A DNA stretch of 64,000 bases from Labrys sp. KNU-23 (GCF_008330945.1 NZ_CP043489.1:1-64000); one strand, 5' to 3'. Counted from the first letter of the stretch, positions 35,363-45,231 are shown. Made by a program: numbers and translations. The notes: generated by a model not told the origin, from the sequence alone.

Positions 35363-36006
35363 AGGGCCGGTTCATAACGTTCGAAGGCGGTGAGGGCGTG
35401 GGCAAATCCACCCAGATTCGCCGGCTGGCGGCTTCCTTGAACGCCCTCGGCATCGAAACCGTGCTGACGCGCGAACCCGGAGGCTCGCCCCATGCCGAGG
35501 AGTTGCGCGAAGTGCTGCTTTCCGGCGGCGCCAAGCATTTCGGCCCCTTCGCCGAAACCATATTGTTCTATGCAGCGCGCGACGATCATCTCAATGCGAC
35601 GATTAGGCCCGCCCTTGCCAAGGGGGTGTGGGTGCTGTGCGACCGCTTCATGGATTCGACCCGTGCCTATCAGGGCGTGCTCGGCGAAGTCGAGCCGGCC
35701 TTGATCCGCTCGATCGAACGCGTGGTGGTCGGCTCCACCATCCCCAACCTGACGCTGATACTCGATATGCCGGCCCGCGAAGGGCTTGCCAGGGTCCGCT
35801 CCCGGGGCACGGCGATCGATCGCTTCGAGGGCGAAAGCCTGATCTTCCATGAAAAGCTGCGCGAGGCCTTTCTGGCCATCGCGGAATTCGAACCTCGCCG
35901 CTGCGCCGTCATCGATGCTTCCGCGTCACAGGATGCGGTTGCCGCAGCAATCCTCGACGTCGTGCGAAAGAGGCTCGATCTCGACGTGGCACGGGTGCCG
36001 GCATGA
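35359..36006 (+). CDS. tmk: Thymidylate kinase
   Basis: Phosphorylates dTMP to dTDP for DNA synthesis. The 215 residues have the P-loop FEGGEGVGKST near residues 8-18, the TREPGG motif, the DRFMDSTRAYQG substrate loop and the LID region RSRGTAIDRFEGE. It overlaps the dacF-like gene (ATGA) at its start and holB at its end, forming one translationally coupled operon. Confidence 0.96.
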   Translation: MKGRFITFEGGEGVGKSTQIRRLAASLNALGIETVLTREPGGSPHAEELREVLLSGGAKHFGPFAETILFYAARDDHLNATIRPALAKGVWVLCDRFMDSTRAYQGVLGEVEPALIRSIERVVVGSTIPNLTLILDMPAREGLARVRSRGTAIDRFEGESLIFHEKLREAFLAIAEFEPRRCAVIDASASQDAVAAAILDVVRKRLDLDVARVPA

Positions 36007-37043
36007 GCGAGCGTCTCGAAAGCGACATGCTGGCCGACAGCCCGCATCCGCGCGAAACCATGCGGTTGATCGGCCAGGACAGAGCGGAGCAGGCCCTGCT
36101 GGCGGCCTATCGCTCAGGCCGCATCCATCATGCCTGGCTGTTGGGCGGGCCTGAGGGCATCGGCAAGGCGACGCTGGCCTATCGCATGGCCAAATTCGTG
36201 TTGACCCATCCCGATCCCCATCGCCTCGACGGGGCAACGAGCCTTTCGGTCGCCGCCGATGCGGCTCCCGCCCGCCAGATCGTCTCGCAATCCCATGTCG
36301 ATCTTGCAGTGCTGCGCCGTCTTCCCAACGACAAGACCAAGGGGTTCTATTCCAATATTCGCGTCGATGACGTCCGCAACGTGGTGCGTTTCCTCGGCTC
36401 GACTGCCGGGGCAGGGGGCTGGCGCATCGCCATCATCGATTCTGCGGAGGATCTGGCCAGGGAGGGCGCCAATGCCCTGCTCAAAGTGCTGGAGGAGCCG
36501 CCGCCGCGCGTGCTTTTCCTGATGATCTCGCATCAGCCGGCCCGCCTCCTGCCTACAATCCGCTCACGCTGCCGGCTGCTCACACTCGATCCTCTCGGCG
36601 AGGCCGACGTGCTCCTGGCCGCCGCACAGGCGCGTCCGGACTTGTCCGAGGAGACACTGGCGGCTGGGGCCGCCCTGGCGCAGGGCAGTGTAAGGCGAGC
36701 CCTGACACTAGCCGATGGGGAGGGGGTGTCACTCCACCGTTCCCTTACGGACCTGCTGGCCAAGCTGCCCCGCATCGACGTGGCCGCGGCCCATGCTCTA
36801 GCCGACCGCTGCGCCAACAAGGCCGGCGACGAGAATTTCGCGCTGCTGCTCGATTTCCTCGACGAGTGGCTGCATCAACGCCTGCTGGCAGCCCGCGGCG
36901 AGCCCGTGCCTCGCCTTGCACGCTGGGCACAGGTATGGGAGAAGGCCCGTCACGCTGCGCGCGACGTCGAGGCCTACAATCTGGACCGTAAACCTTTCGT
37001 ACTCGCAACCCTTGGCTTGCTCGCCGAAGCCTCCACGGCCTAA
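36003..37043 (+). CDS. holB: DNA polymerase III subunit delta'
   Basis: Clamp-loader subunit of the replicative polymerase. The 346 residues contain LIGQDRAEQALLAAY, HAWLLGGPEGIGKATLAYR (a P-loop-like but degenerate Walker region), IIDSAEDLAREGANALLKVLEEPPPR (sensor and SRC-like segment) and RCRLLTLDPL. It overlaps tmk by four bases, the usual tmk-holB arrangement. Confidence 0.94.
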   Translation: MSERLESDMLADSPHPRETMRLIGQDRAEQALLAAYRSGRIHHAWLLGGPEGIGKATLAYRMAKFVLTHPDPHRLDGATSLSVAADAAPARQIVSQSHVDLAVLRRLPNDKTKGFYSNIRVDDVRNVVRFLGSTAGAGGWRIAIIDSAEDLAREGANALLKVLEEPPPRVLFLMISHQPARLLPTIRSRCRLLTLDPLGEADVLLAAAQARPDLSEETLAAGAALAQGSVRRALTLADGEGVSLHRSLTDLLAKLPRIDVAAAHALADRCANKAGDENFALLLDFLDEWLHQRLLAARGEPVPRLARWAQVWEKARHAARDVEAYNLDRKPFVLATLGLLAEASTA

Positions 37044-37352
37044 GCCGACCAGAGCTCGGCAATCCGCCGGGAAGTCGGGAGTTACGGGCATTTTCCGCCT
37101 GCCAGGGCCCGAAAACGCTTGCTGCGACAGTTGCCAGAGCAGAGCACGTTTCGACGGAAACACCGCTTTGCTCTAACTCTTTGGTTCGAAGCGTCTTTGC
37201 GATTCTCGGCACTTTTGCCAAATCGCAAAACGCTTTCGGCATTTTCCGGCGAAAAGTCTCCCAACTTTCCCTGAAAATGCTCTACATCAGGAATCCCTGA
37301 TGCGCGGCCTGGCTGGCGGTGTCGCGCATCGTTGTCAGGAAAAGCGTCATCG
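37044..37352. other. 309-base spacer between holB and metG
   Basis: Mostly occupied by a dispersed repeat (37141-37285). The last part carries the ribosome site AGGAAAAG of metG. No gene is seen. Confidence 0.6.
37141..37285. repeat. Dispersed rhizobial-type intergenic repeat
   Basis: The element begins AGAGCACGTTTCGACGG, contains CTCTAACTCTTTGGTTCGAAG and AAATCGCAAAACGC, and ends CTGAAAATGCTCTAC. It has the look of the GCTCTAA...TGCTCTA palindromic repeats widespread between Hyphomicrobiales genes. A shorter, related copy lies at 40571-40660; the two share a GGTTCGA core and the block CCAAATCGCAAAACGC. Confidence 0.65.
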
Positions 37353-38918
37353 ATGGCCGAGAAAGACACCTATTACATCACCACGGCGATCTCCTATCCC
37401 AATGGCAAGCCCCATATCGGGCATGCCTATGAGTTGATCGCGACCGATGCCATCGCCCGCTTCAAGCGGCTCGACGGCAACGAGGTGTTCTTCCTGACAG
37501 GCACCGACGAGCATGGCCAGAAGATGCTGCAGACGGCGGCCAAACAGGGCACCACGGCCCAGGCCCTGGCCGACCAGAACTCGGAATATTTCCGAGAGAT
37601 GGCCAAGACGCTCAATGCGTCGAACGACGATTTCATCCGCACCAGCGAAGAGCGCCATTATCGGGCCTGCCAGGAGATCTGGCGCCGGATGGAGGCGGCC
37701 GGCGACATCTATCTGTCCAAATATTCGGGCTGGTATTCGGTGCGCGACGAAGCCTTCTTCGACGAGAAGGACCTGGCGCTCAATTCGGATGGCTCCCGCA
37801 CGGTGATCGAGACCGGCGCCAAGGTGGAATGGGTGGAGGAGGAGAGCTATTTCTTCCGCCTTTCCGCCTATCAGGATCGTTTGCTCAAGCACTATGAGAA
37901 CCATCCCGGCTTCATCGGCCCGGAAGAGCGCCGCAACGAGATCTTGAGCTTCGTACGCTCGGGCCTGCGCGACCTTTCCATCAGCCGCACCACCTTCGAC
38001 TGGGGCGTGCCGGTTCCCGGCAATCCCAAGCACGTCATGTATGTCTGGGTCGATGCCCTCACCAATTACCTGACGGCGACGGGCTTTCCCGACACCGACA
38101 CCGAACGCTCGAAATTCTGGCCAGCCAGCGTGCACATCATCGGCAAGGACATCGTGCGCTTCCATACGGTGTATTGGCCTGCTTTCCTGATGTCAGCCGG
38201 CCTGCCCTTGCCACATCGCGTCTTCGGCCACGGCTTCCTGTTCAACCGCGGCGAGAAGATGTCGAAATCGGTCGGCAACGTGATCGATCCGTTCACTCTT
38301 GCCGAGCATTACGGCGTTGACCAGTTGCGCTACTTCTTCCTGCGCGAGGTTCCCTTCGGCCAGGACGGCAACTATTCGCATGAGGCGATCGTCAACCGCA
38401 TCAATGCCGACCTTGCCAATGATTTCGGCAATCTGGCCAATCGCTGCCTGAAGATGATCGCGGCCAATTGCGGCGGCAAGGTACCGAGCCCCGGCGATCT
38501 CCTGCCCTCCGACGAGCAATTGTTGAAGACGGCGGACAATCTCGTCTGGCAGGCCCGCGACTCCATCTTCAATTTCGCCTTGCACGCCATCCTCGCCGAT
38601 CTGTGGAGCGTGGTCGGCGAAGCGAACCGCTATTTCGCGGCGGAGGAGCCCTGGAAGCTGAAGACCAGCAACCCGGCCCGCATGGAGACCGTGCTCTATG
38701 TCACCGCCGAGGTGGTTCGCCAGATCGCCATCCTTGCCCAGCCGGTGATCCCGACCGGCGCGGCGCGCATGCTCGACCTCCTGGCCGTGCCTGACGACGC
38801 TCGCGACTTCGATCATCTCGGCATTGATGGCCGCCTGTCGCCGGACGTTGCCTTGCCGGCACCGGAAGCCGTCTTCCCCCGCTATGTCGAAGCGCCGGAT
38901 AGCGCAGGCAAGGCGTGA
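37353..38918 (+). CDS. metG: Methionyl-tRNA synthetase
   Basis: Class I tRNA synthetase charging tRNA(Met). The 521 residues have [21 protein letters not shown] with the HIGH motif, and the KMSKS motif in EKMSKSVGN near residue 305. The domain order and length fit the short form lacking the C-terminal dimerisation domain. Start [11 protein letters not shown] at 37353 follows AGGAAAAG; the open frame begins at 37332. Confidence 0.96.
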   Translation: MAEKDTYYITTAISYPNGKPHIGHAYELIATDAIARFKRLDGNEVFFLTGTDEHGQKMLQTAAKQGTTAQALADQNSEYFREMAKTLNASNDDFIRTSEERHYRACQEIWRRMEAAGDIYLSKYSGWYSVRDEAFFDEKDLALNSDGSRTVIETGAKVEWVEEESYFFRLSAYQDRLLKHYENHPGFIGPEERRNEILSFVRSGLRDLSISRTTFDWGVPVPGNPKHVMYVWVDALTNYLTATGFPDTDTERSKFWPASVHIIGKDIVRFHTVYWPAFLMSAGLPLPHRVFGHGFLFNRGEKMSKSVGNVIDPFTLAEHYGVDQLRYFFLREVPFGQDGNYSHEAIVNRINADLANDFGNLANRCLKMIAANCGGKVPSPGDLLPSDEQLLKTADNLVWQARDSIFNFALHAILADLWSVVGEANRYFAAEEPWKLKTSNPARMETVLYVTAEVVRQIAILAQPVIPTGAARMLDLLAVPDDARDFDHLGIDGRLSPDVALPAPEAVFPRYVEAPDSAGKA

Positions 38919-38941
38919 GAGCGTTTGGACAGGCCTGAGCC

Positions 38942-39742
38942 ATGCTGATCGATAGCCATTGCCATCTCGACTTCCCGGACCTGCAGGCCGAGATCGACGA
39001 CGTCGTCGCACGTGCCCGCAAGGCTGGGGTCGACCGCATGATCACCATCTCGACCCGAATCCGACAGTTCGAGAAGATCAAGGCGCTGATCGAGAGCTAC
39101 GATGACGTCTTCGGCTCGATCGGCACGCACTGCCTGCATGCCCATGAAGAAGACGATATCCCGCTCGATACCATCCTGGAACTCGCCGCCCATCCCAAAG
39201 TGGTGGCGATCGGCGAGGCCGGACTCGACTATCACTATGATTACGCGCCGCGCGATGTACAGGCGCGCGGCTTTCGCAAGCACATCGCCGCGGCTCGGCT
39301 CACCGGCCTGCCGCTGGTGATCCATGCCCGCCAGGCTGACCAGGATATCGGCGATATTCTCGAGGAGGAAATGGAGAAGGGGGCTTTCAGCGCCGTCCTC
39401 CATTGCTATTCGTCGGGGCCGGACCTGGCGCGCCGGGGCCTCGCACTCGGTTTCTACGTCTCCTTTTCCGGCATCCTTACCTTCAAATCGGCCGAGGAGA
39501 TCCGGGACATCGCCCGCTTCGTCCCGCATGATCGCCTGCTGGTGGAAACCGATGCGCCCTATCTCGCGCCCATGCCGTTCCGCGGCAAGCGCAACGAGCC
39601 CGCCTATGTGGCCAACACCGCGCGGGTCCTAGCCGAGACCATCGGCTTGAGCGAGAGCGAGGTGGCGAGGCAGACCAGCGAGAACGCCTTTCGTCTCTTC
39701 ACCAAAATGCCTCGTCCCGACGGCGTCAAGGCGGCAGCCTGA
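38942..39742 (+). CDS. TatD-family metal-dependent hydrolase
   Basis: TIM-barrel DNase/hydrolase family. The 266 residues show the metal motif DSHCHLDF (HxH), IGEAGLDYHYD, LVIHARQADQD, LHCYSSG and the late LVETDAPYLAPMPFRG. The protein is cytoplasmic, with proposed roles in DNA fragment or D-Tyr-tRNA processing. It sits between metG and the MBL hydrolase, 23 bases after metG. Confidence 0.94.
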   Translation: MLIDSHCHLDFPDLQAEIDDVVARARKAGVDRMITISTRIRQFEKIKALIESYDDVFGSIGTHCLHAHEEDDIPLDTILELAAHPKVVAIGEAGLDYHYDYAPRDVQARGFRKHIAAARLTGLPLVIHARQADQDIGDILEEEMEKGAFSAVLHCYSSGPDLARRGLALGFYVSFSGILTFKSAEEIRDIARFVPHDRLLVETDAPYLAPMPFRGKRNEPAYVANTARVLAETIGLSESEVARQTSENAFRLFTKMPRPDGVKAAA

Positions 39743-39747
39743 CGCCG

Positions 39748-40569
39748 ATGACATTGACTGCGACATTATTGGGCTGCGGCTCCTCGGGTGGCGTTCCTCG
39801 CGTCGGGTTCGGCTGGGGCAGTTGCGATCCCAACGAACCCCGCAACCGGCGCCGGCGCTGCGCCTTGCTGCTCGAACAGGACGGGCCAGAGAGCGGCCAC
39901 ACCACGGTGCTGGTCGATACCGGCGCCGATATGCGCCAGCAATTGCTGGATGCCGAGGTCAAGGCGGTCGACGGCGTGCTCTACACCCACGACCATGCCG
40001 ATCATACCCATGGCATCGATGACCTGCGCGTGCTGGCACTGTACCAGCGCAGCCTCGTCGACGTCTATGCCGACAAGCGTACCGCCGCCCTGCTGCGCAA
40101 CCGATTCGACTATTGCTTCGAAACGCCGCCGGGTTCGTCCTATCCACCCATCCTGACGCTCAACACCATCACGGTAGGGCAGGCCGTCAGCATCGGCGGC
40201 GCCGGTGGCTCGATCACGGCCTTGCCATTCGAACAGGATCATGGAGACATCCAATCCCTCGGGTTCCGGATTGGTGATTTCGCTTATTCAAGCGATATCA
40301 ATGGATTGCCTAGAGAAAGCGAAGCATTGCTGGAGGGCCTCGACACCTGGATCGTCGACGCTCTTCGCCCCACGCCCCATCCCAGTCATTGGTCGCTGCC
40401 GGAAACTCTGGCCTGGATCGAGAAACTGAAACCTCGCCGCGCCATCCTGACCAACATGCACACGGACATGGATTATCAGGCGCTGAGGCGCACCCTGCCG
40501 GCAGGCGTTGAGCCGGGCTATGACGGCATGCGCATAGTGCTGGCGATGCCTCGAGAAAAACGCGTTTAG
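39748..40569 (+). CDS. MBL-fold metallo-hydrolase (PhnP/RNase Z-like)
   Basis: A 273-residue metallo-beta-lactamase-fold hydrolase. Metal motif HDHADH (in YTHDHADHTHGID), a later DQDHGD-type segment and the His in TNMHTDMD complete the usual metal ligands. The N-terminal LGCGSSGGVPRVG is typical of phosphodiesterases of the PhnP type. It begins five bases after tatD, as in most alphaproteobacteria. Substrate unknown. Confidence 0.9.
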   Translation: MTLTATLLGCGSSGGVPRVGFGWGSCDPNEPRNRRRRCALLLEQDGPESGHTTVLVDTGADMRQQLLDAEVKAVDGVLYTHDHADHTHGIDDLRVLALYQRSLVDVYADKRTAALLRNRFDYCFETPPGSSYPPILTLNTITVGQAVSIGGAGGSITALPFEQDHGDIQSLGFRIGDFAYSSDINGLPRESEALLEGLDTWIVDALRPTPHPSHWSLPETLAWIEKLKPRRAILTNMHTDMDYQALRRTLPAGVEPGYDGMRIVLAMPREKRV

Positions 40570-40570
40570 G

Positions 40571-40660
40571 CGGAGAACGCTCTCTTGCTCTCACGCCTTG
40601 GTTCGACGCATCCTTGCCATCCTTGGCGTGACCGCCAAATCGCAAAACGCCCTGGAACAA
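40571..40660. repeat. Short copy of the dispersed intergenic repeat
   Basis: A partial relative of the element at 37141-37285: it shares a TTGCTCT...CTTGGTTCGA core and CCAAATCGCAAAACGC with that copy. It follows the MBL gene stop directly. Confidence 0.5.
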
Positions 40661-40771
40661 ATTGACCGCAAGCGTCGAAATATGACGTTAATGTTCATGC
40701 TGTTTCAATTGCTTATGTGATAGATTCCTCTTTCTCGTCACGAAGAGGATTCGTCCTAAGGAATTGTTCGG

Positions 40772-42424
40772 TTGGCTGGTCAGCACGTTTTTCTCAATCT
40801 TCTTGCCGGTATCGCACTCCTGATCTGGTCCACCCGCCTGGTGAAGACGGGCATCATGCGGGCCTTCGGCGAACGATTGCGCGGCGTGATTTCACGGGCC
40901 ACCTCCAATCGGTTTTCCGCCTGCCTGGCCGGGGCAGGAGTGGCTGCAGCCCTGCAGAGCTCGACCGGCTCGACCCTCCTGGTGATGTCCTTCGTCGAGC
41001 GGGGCTTTCTCACGCTTGCCGTGGCCCTGGCTGTGCTGCTCGGCAGCAATGTCGGCACCACGCTCGTGGTCCAGGCCTTGTCTTTCGATCTCTCCGCCCT
41101 GATGCCGGTTCTGATCATCGCCGGCGTGGCCTCGTTCATGCTTGGGCGTTCATCCGTCTCACAGAATGTCGGCCGCGCCATGATCGGCCTGGGCCTGATG
41201 ATCCTGTCGCTGCATCTGGTCGTCGGCATTGCCGAGCCGATCCGGCAGAGCGAGATCATGACGCTGATCTTCGAGCGCCTCAATGGCCAGCCCTGGGCCG
41301 CATTGCTGATCGGCGCGGCGCTGGCCTGGCTGGTGCATTCGAGCGTGGCCATCCTGCTTCTGGTGATGTCGCTCGCCGGGGCAGGGGTGGTAGGCATTCC
41401 GCTCGGCTTTGCCCTGGTGCTGGGTGCCAATATCGGCTCCGGGCTTGCACCGCTCGGCCTGTCCCTCGCGGCACCGATCGAAGTCCGGCGCGCTTTGCTT
41501 GGCAATCTCGGCACCCGATTGGCCGGTGCCGTTGTGCTGCTGCCGCTGATCGGCCTCATCCAGCCCTGGCTGGCGCAGTTGGAAGCCTCCGGCGCCCGTC
41601 AGATAGCCAATTTCCATGTCGGCTTCAACCTGCTGCTTCTGATCGTCTTCCTGCCCTTCATCGACCAGACCGCCCGCCTGCTCGAAAGGCTGGTGAGAGC
41701 GCCTGAGGCGCCTATCGGCGAGCGTCCCTCACCCGTGCTCGACGAGGGAGACTTCGACAGTCCCTCGGTCGCGCTGGTGGCGGCATCGCGCGAGGTGATC
41801 CGGCTGGCCGAACTCGTTGAGATCATGCTGCGGGAATCGATCATAACCTTCGAGGAACAGGACGATTCCAGGCGCAAGCAGATCAGCCAGCTCGACTATC
41901 AAGTCGACCGCCTGCAGGAAAACATCAAGCTCTATCTGACCCGCCTGACGCGCACGCCGCTCGACAAGGATATGAGCCGCAAAGCATTCGAACTCATTTT
42001 GTTCACCACCAATCTCGAACATGTCGGCGACATCCTCGATAAGACCCTGCTGGAACTGGCGGCCAAGAAGCAGCGGCTCAACCTGAGCTTCTCGAGCGAG
42101 GGCTGGGCCGAGATCAAGGCTATGCATCGCGAAGTGGTGGCACAGATGCGCCTCGCCATCACGGTGTTCATGACCCAGGACCCCGTCATGGCCCGCCAAT
42201 TGGTGGTGGCCAAGGATCAGATCCGCAATTTCGAACGCTCGGCGGCCGAGAGCCACCTCAACCGCCTGCGTGCCGGCACACTGGCTTCGATCGAGACCAG
42301 CTCGCTGCATATGGACGTGATCCGCGACCTCAAGCGTATCGTCGCGCATCTGACGGCCGTAGCCTATCCGATCCTCGAGGCGGCGGGCGAACTTTCGACC
42401 TCCCGCCTCAAGGATGCTGGATGA
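40772..42424 (+). CDS. Na/Pi cotransporter family protein with C-terminal PhoU-like domain
   Basis: A 550-residue membrane protein. The N-terminal ~310 residues contain two inverted repeats with the family signatures QSSTGSTLLVMSF and HSSVAILLLVMSL, each near a GANIGS/GSNVGTT segment. The C-terminal ~230 residues form a soluble helical PhoU-like domain. Members import phosphate with Na+. TTG 40772 is the likely start, with AAGGAATTG upstream; no in-frame ATG precedes. It is separated from the MBL gene by a dispersed repeat. Confidence 0.9.
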   Translation: MAGQHVFLNLLAGIALLIWSTRLVKTGIMRAFGERLRGVISRATSNRFSACLAGAGVAAALQSSTGSTLLVMSFVERGFLTLAVALAVLLGSNVGTTLVVQALSFDLSALMPVLIIAGVASFMLGRSSVSQNVGRAMIGLGLMILSLHLVVGIAEPIRQSEIMTLIFERLNGQPWAALLIGAALAWLVHSSVAILLLVMSLAGAGVVGIPLGFALVLGANIGSGLAPLGLSLAAPIEVRRALLGNLGTRLAGAVVLLPLIGLIQPWLAQLEASGARQIANFHVGFNLLLLIVFLPFIDQTARLLERLVRAPEAPIGERPSPVLDEGDFDSPSVALVAASREVIRLAELVEIMLRESIITFEEQDDSRRKQISQLDYQVDRLQENIKLYLTRLTRTPLDKDMSRKAFELILFTTNLEHVGDILDKTLLELAAKKQRLNLSFSSEGWAEIKAMHREVVAQMRLAITVFMTQDPVMARQLVVAKDQIRNFERSAAESHLNRLRAGTLASIETSSLHMDVIRDLKRIVAHLTAVAYPILEAAGELSTSRLKDAG

Positions 42425-42497
42425 ACTCCCTTGTTATCAAAGGGATAAGTCGATCTTTTTAGAAAAAAGATATGGAACGACGGCTGCCGCGCCGAGA

Positions 42498-43290
42498 TCA
42501 GCCCGGCACAGCCGTGAGCTTTCGCACCACCTCGAGAAGCACTGTCGCAGATGCGTTCGCCGTAGCCGCCGAGCGCCGCCGCAATGCCGCCCACGCCGGC
42601 TTGAACGAACAAGTGGGTCGGCGGCTCGTGCATCTGCCGCAGAGCTTCACGCAGAATGGTGGTGTAGCCCTGCATCACCAGGCTCGGGATACGTTCATAG
42701 CCCGCCCATGACGTATCTGAAACGACGGTCCAGCCCTTGGCTTCGCTGACACGGGCGGCCTCGGCCACGGAATCGTCATAGGTCCCATCCACAGGCATGA
42801 TTTCCGCCCCGAAAGCCGCGATCGCCGCCACGCGCCCCGGGCTGACGCCGCCATGTACGAAGATCACAGCCTTCGCCCCGACGAGCCGAGCTCCCTGTGC
42901 CACGGAACGGCCGTGGTTGCCATCGGTCGCGCAAGCAAAGATCATCCCGGAGGCGACCGACCTGACCTCGGCCCGGCTGAGTTCCGAATAGTCGACCTGC
43001 CGCCCCAATTGCCGGCAGGCCCTCTCGATCACCAGCCGCACCACGGCATAGGCACCGCCAAGAGCCTTGAAACTACAAAGGCCTAGGCGGTGTGCCTCAT
43101 CTTTTACAAAGAGCTCGCCGGTACCATGCCGCGCCGCCAGGCCCGGCAGGCAGAGCAGGGGAGTCGGATGGTGGTCGGCTCGAACGGCCAGGAAGCGCTC
43201 AACCTCATCAGCCCCGGCAACACCCAGGGAGGCACTGTCGCCGGCGAGGGGCGCGGAGCGATAATGAGGACCGGAATTGACGAGAAGCAT
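42498..43290 (-). pseudogene. Truncated diaminopropionate ammonia-lyase-like gene (PLP)
   Basis: From 43290 the frame reads like DpaL: VKDEAHRLGLCSFKALGGAYAV with the PLP Lys, CATDGNHGRSVAQGARLVGAKAV, SDTSWAGYERIPSLVMQGYTT, and PPTHLFVQAGVGGIAAAL. Homology stops there, after about 235 of some 400 residues. The same frame then runs 60-odd codons of unrelated sequence, past the Na/Pi gene end to 42364. A shift of frame at about 42550 gives a tail ending at TCA 42498-42500. The second half of the enzyme, needed for activity, is missing, so the gene looks broken by deletion. Confidence 0.75.
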
Positions 43291-43389
43291 CGAGGATCTC
43301 CGATTTCTGAGTGCAATTCTATTGCGTATCGGACGATCGAGGCGCTCTCATTGGAAGCTGCTGGCGCAATTTTGTATCGTCAGGTTCCC

Positions 43390-43899
43390 GTGTCACGCAT
43401 TTCCGGCTCATCTTCCGAACTCGACAGCTTCGACGTCACCATCCTGGCGATCCTGCAGCGCGACAACCAGACGCCACAGCGTAGGATCGCCGAGGCCATT
43501 CATCTGTCGGCACCGGCCGTGCAACGCCGCATCCGACGCCTGGAGGCGAGTGGCGTCATCATGGCCAATGTCGCCATGCTCGACCCGGCAAAGATTGGCC
43601 GGCAGCTGAGCATCGTGGTCAATGTCGACCTGGAGCGTGAGCGCAGCGCCTTGATCGACGAGGCCAAGAAGGCATTCTTGGCCGAGGCTAGCGTCCAGCA
43701 ATGCTATTATGTCGCCGGAGAAACGGATTTCGTGCTGATCCTGAACGTGCCGTCGATGGCCGATTACGAAGCGCTGACACGCAGGCTGTTCTTCGCCAAC
43801 AGCAATATCAAGCGCTTCCGGACGTTCGTGGTGATGGACCGGGTCAAAACCGGCACCACCGTGTCCCTGGACAAGGTTCCGGGCGCCTCAACGGTGTAA
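43390..43899 (+). CDS. Lrp/AsnC-family transcriptional regulator
   Basis: A 169-residue regulator. The HTH SFDVTILAILQRDNQTPQRRIAEAIHLSAPAVQRRIRRLEASGVI (about residues 12-57) is followed by an RAM ligand domain (QCYYVAGETDFVLILNV). It is divergent from the broken ammonia-lyase gene, with a spacer of about 100 bases, so it probably once controlled it. GTG 43390 was chosen because homology begins soon after; no in-frame ATG is nearby. It appears intact. Confidence 0.86.
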   Translation: MSRISGSSSELDSFDVTILAILQRDNQTPQRRIAEAIHLSAPAVQRRIRRLEASGVIMANVAMLDPAKIGRQLSIVVNVDLERERSALIDEAKKAFLAEASVQQCYYVAGETDFVLILNVPSMADYEALTRRLFFANSNIKRFRTFVVMDRVKTGTTVSLDKVPGASTV

Positions 43900-44144
43900 C
43901 AGCATCTCAAACCCATAGATTGAAATATTAAAATAACATATTGAAATATAAAGATAAATATGCAATTTAATATCAATCCTCTATCGCCTTCATGACCAAG
44001 ATTTCATATTGCCGGCCTTGAAGCCGCCGGGTTCTTGGCACCACATCCGGCCGTGCTGATCGATCCGGTCGAATCCCGAGATGGAGACGTCCGAAAGTTC
44101 GTGGCGAGCTCGGGCTGGGCGATCGTAGAGGAGCAAGACGAATA
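43900..44144. other. AT-rich spacer with direct repeats and an open remnant frame
   Basis: Two exact direct repeats ATTGAAATAT (43919-43928, 43940-43949) are 21 bases apart, about two helix turns. The first ~90 bases are strikingly AT-rich against the GC-rich surroundings. Then a frame without stops (43996-44145) ends at TAA overlapping the next gene start; it codes for GLEAAGFLAPHPAVLIDP... but has no good start. Confidence 0.5.
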
Positions 44145-44870
44145 ATGGATCTGAACAATCTGCTTGGAAAAGTGCTGGGTGCCGGCGGTCAAGTTCTCAA
44201 CACGCCAGGCAAGAAGCTGGCGGCTGGTGGCGCTGCGGCAGGCATCCTGTTTACCGAGACCGGTCGGGACCTGGCCGGCGCCGCCGTCAAATATGGCGGC
44301 ATTGCCGCGATCGGCGCGCTGGCGCTGCATGCCTGGCAGCGCAGCCAGGCTGGACAGGCAGGTGCTCCCACCGCACCCAACAATGGCGCTACGGCAGCGA
44401 ACAGCGCGGCCGGTGGCTTCCTGCCGCCGCAATTGTCGACCCCGCAGCCATTGCCGCCCGTCATCGAAGCGCGTGTGGTAGAGGCACTGCCGGTGGAAAC
44501 ACCTGCCGCGGCTGAAAGCCATGCCAAGCTCTTGCTGGGCGCCATGATCAATGCGGCCAAGGCCGATGGCAATGTCGATGCCGAGGAGCAGAGTCTGATC
44601 CTCGGACATGCCGACAAGCTCAATCTCTCCGACGAGGAGCGCAACTTCCTGTTCCAGGAGTTGAGCAAGCCGTTCGATATGGAGCCGGTCGTGCGCGGCG
44701 CGACCACACCGGAACTGGCGGCCGAGGTTTATGCCGTTTCGCGCATCGCTGTCGGCGCGGCGTCGCCAGCCGAGAATTCCTACCTGCATGTGCTGGCCGG
44801 CCGCCTGAAGCTGCCGCAAGCCGTCACGGGCCAGATCGACAACGGCCTGGCTGCCGCTGTCGGCCGATAG
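44145..44870 (+). CDS. TerB/DUF533-family protein
   Basis: A 241-residue protein of the DUF533 (YebE-like) family. The N-terminal MDLNNLLGKVLGAGGQVL and GGAAAGILFTETGRDLAG are followed by an Ala/Pro-rich linker and a helical TerB-like domain with acidic metal-site segments (AKADGNVDAEEQSLI and LNLSDEERNFLF). The role of the family is unclear despite its tellurite-resistance name. ATG 44145 overlaps the stop of a short upstream open frame (TAATG). Confidence 0.87.
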   Translation: MDLNNLLGKVLGAGGQVLNTPGKKLAAGGAAAGILFTETGRDLAGAAVKYGGIAAIGALALHAWQRSQAGQAGAPTAPNNGATAANSAAGGFLPPQLSTPQPLPPVIEARVVEALPVETPAAAESHAKLLLGAMINAAKADGNVDAEEQSLILGHADKLNLSDEERNFLFQELSKPFDMEPVVRGATTPELAAEVYAVSRIAVGAASPAENSYLHVLAGRLKLPQAVTGQIDNGLAAAVGR

Positions 44871-44911
44871 GCGTGACAACCACCGGATCGCCTCGATCCC
44901 GAACACGACGG

Positions 44912-44942
44912 AAACCGGGCCTTTCCTGGAAAAGCCCGGTTT
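44912..44942 (+). terminator. Terminator after the DUF533 gene
   Basis: AAACCGGGC ... GCCCGGTTT, a 9-bp stem with a 13-base loop (CTTTCCTGGAAAA), 41 bases after the stop. Confidence 0.75.
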
Positions 44943-45231
44943 ATCAAGCCTCTGGCCCAGCCGGAGGCATGGGGTTATGTTCCATAATATATCTTATGCG
45001 AATTAAAGACGTCATGTGGCGCCCCACTCCTGGCCCGGTTTCGGCCGACATCTGCGCCAACCCCAAGCCAACGTCATCGACCGAAATCGCAGCCCGTTGA
45101 TCCAGGCTCTTCCGCACTTTGGTGTCGCTCATGGGCCGTGCCGACCATGCCGTACTGCCGCCTGGTCGACGGCCGTTCACAGACATGCCAATTTTAGCCG
45201 CTAGGACCGCCGTTTCCCTGGAGGTCGCCCG
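44943..45231. other. Spacer before the S41 peptidase
   Basis: It holds an imperfect AT-rich dyad CATAATATATCTTATG (44983-44998). The minus strand is open with a possible 62-residue frame, but codon use and start context are weak. The peptidase start at 45232 follows CTGGAGG. Confidence 0.4.
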
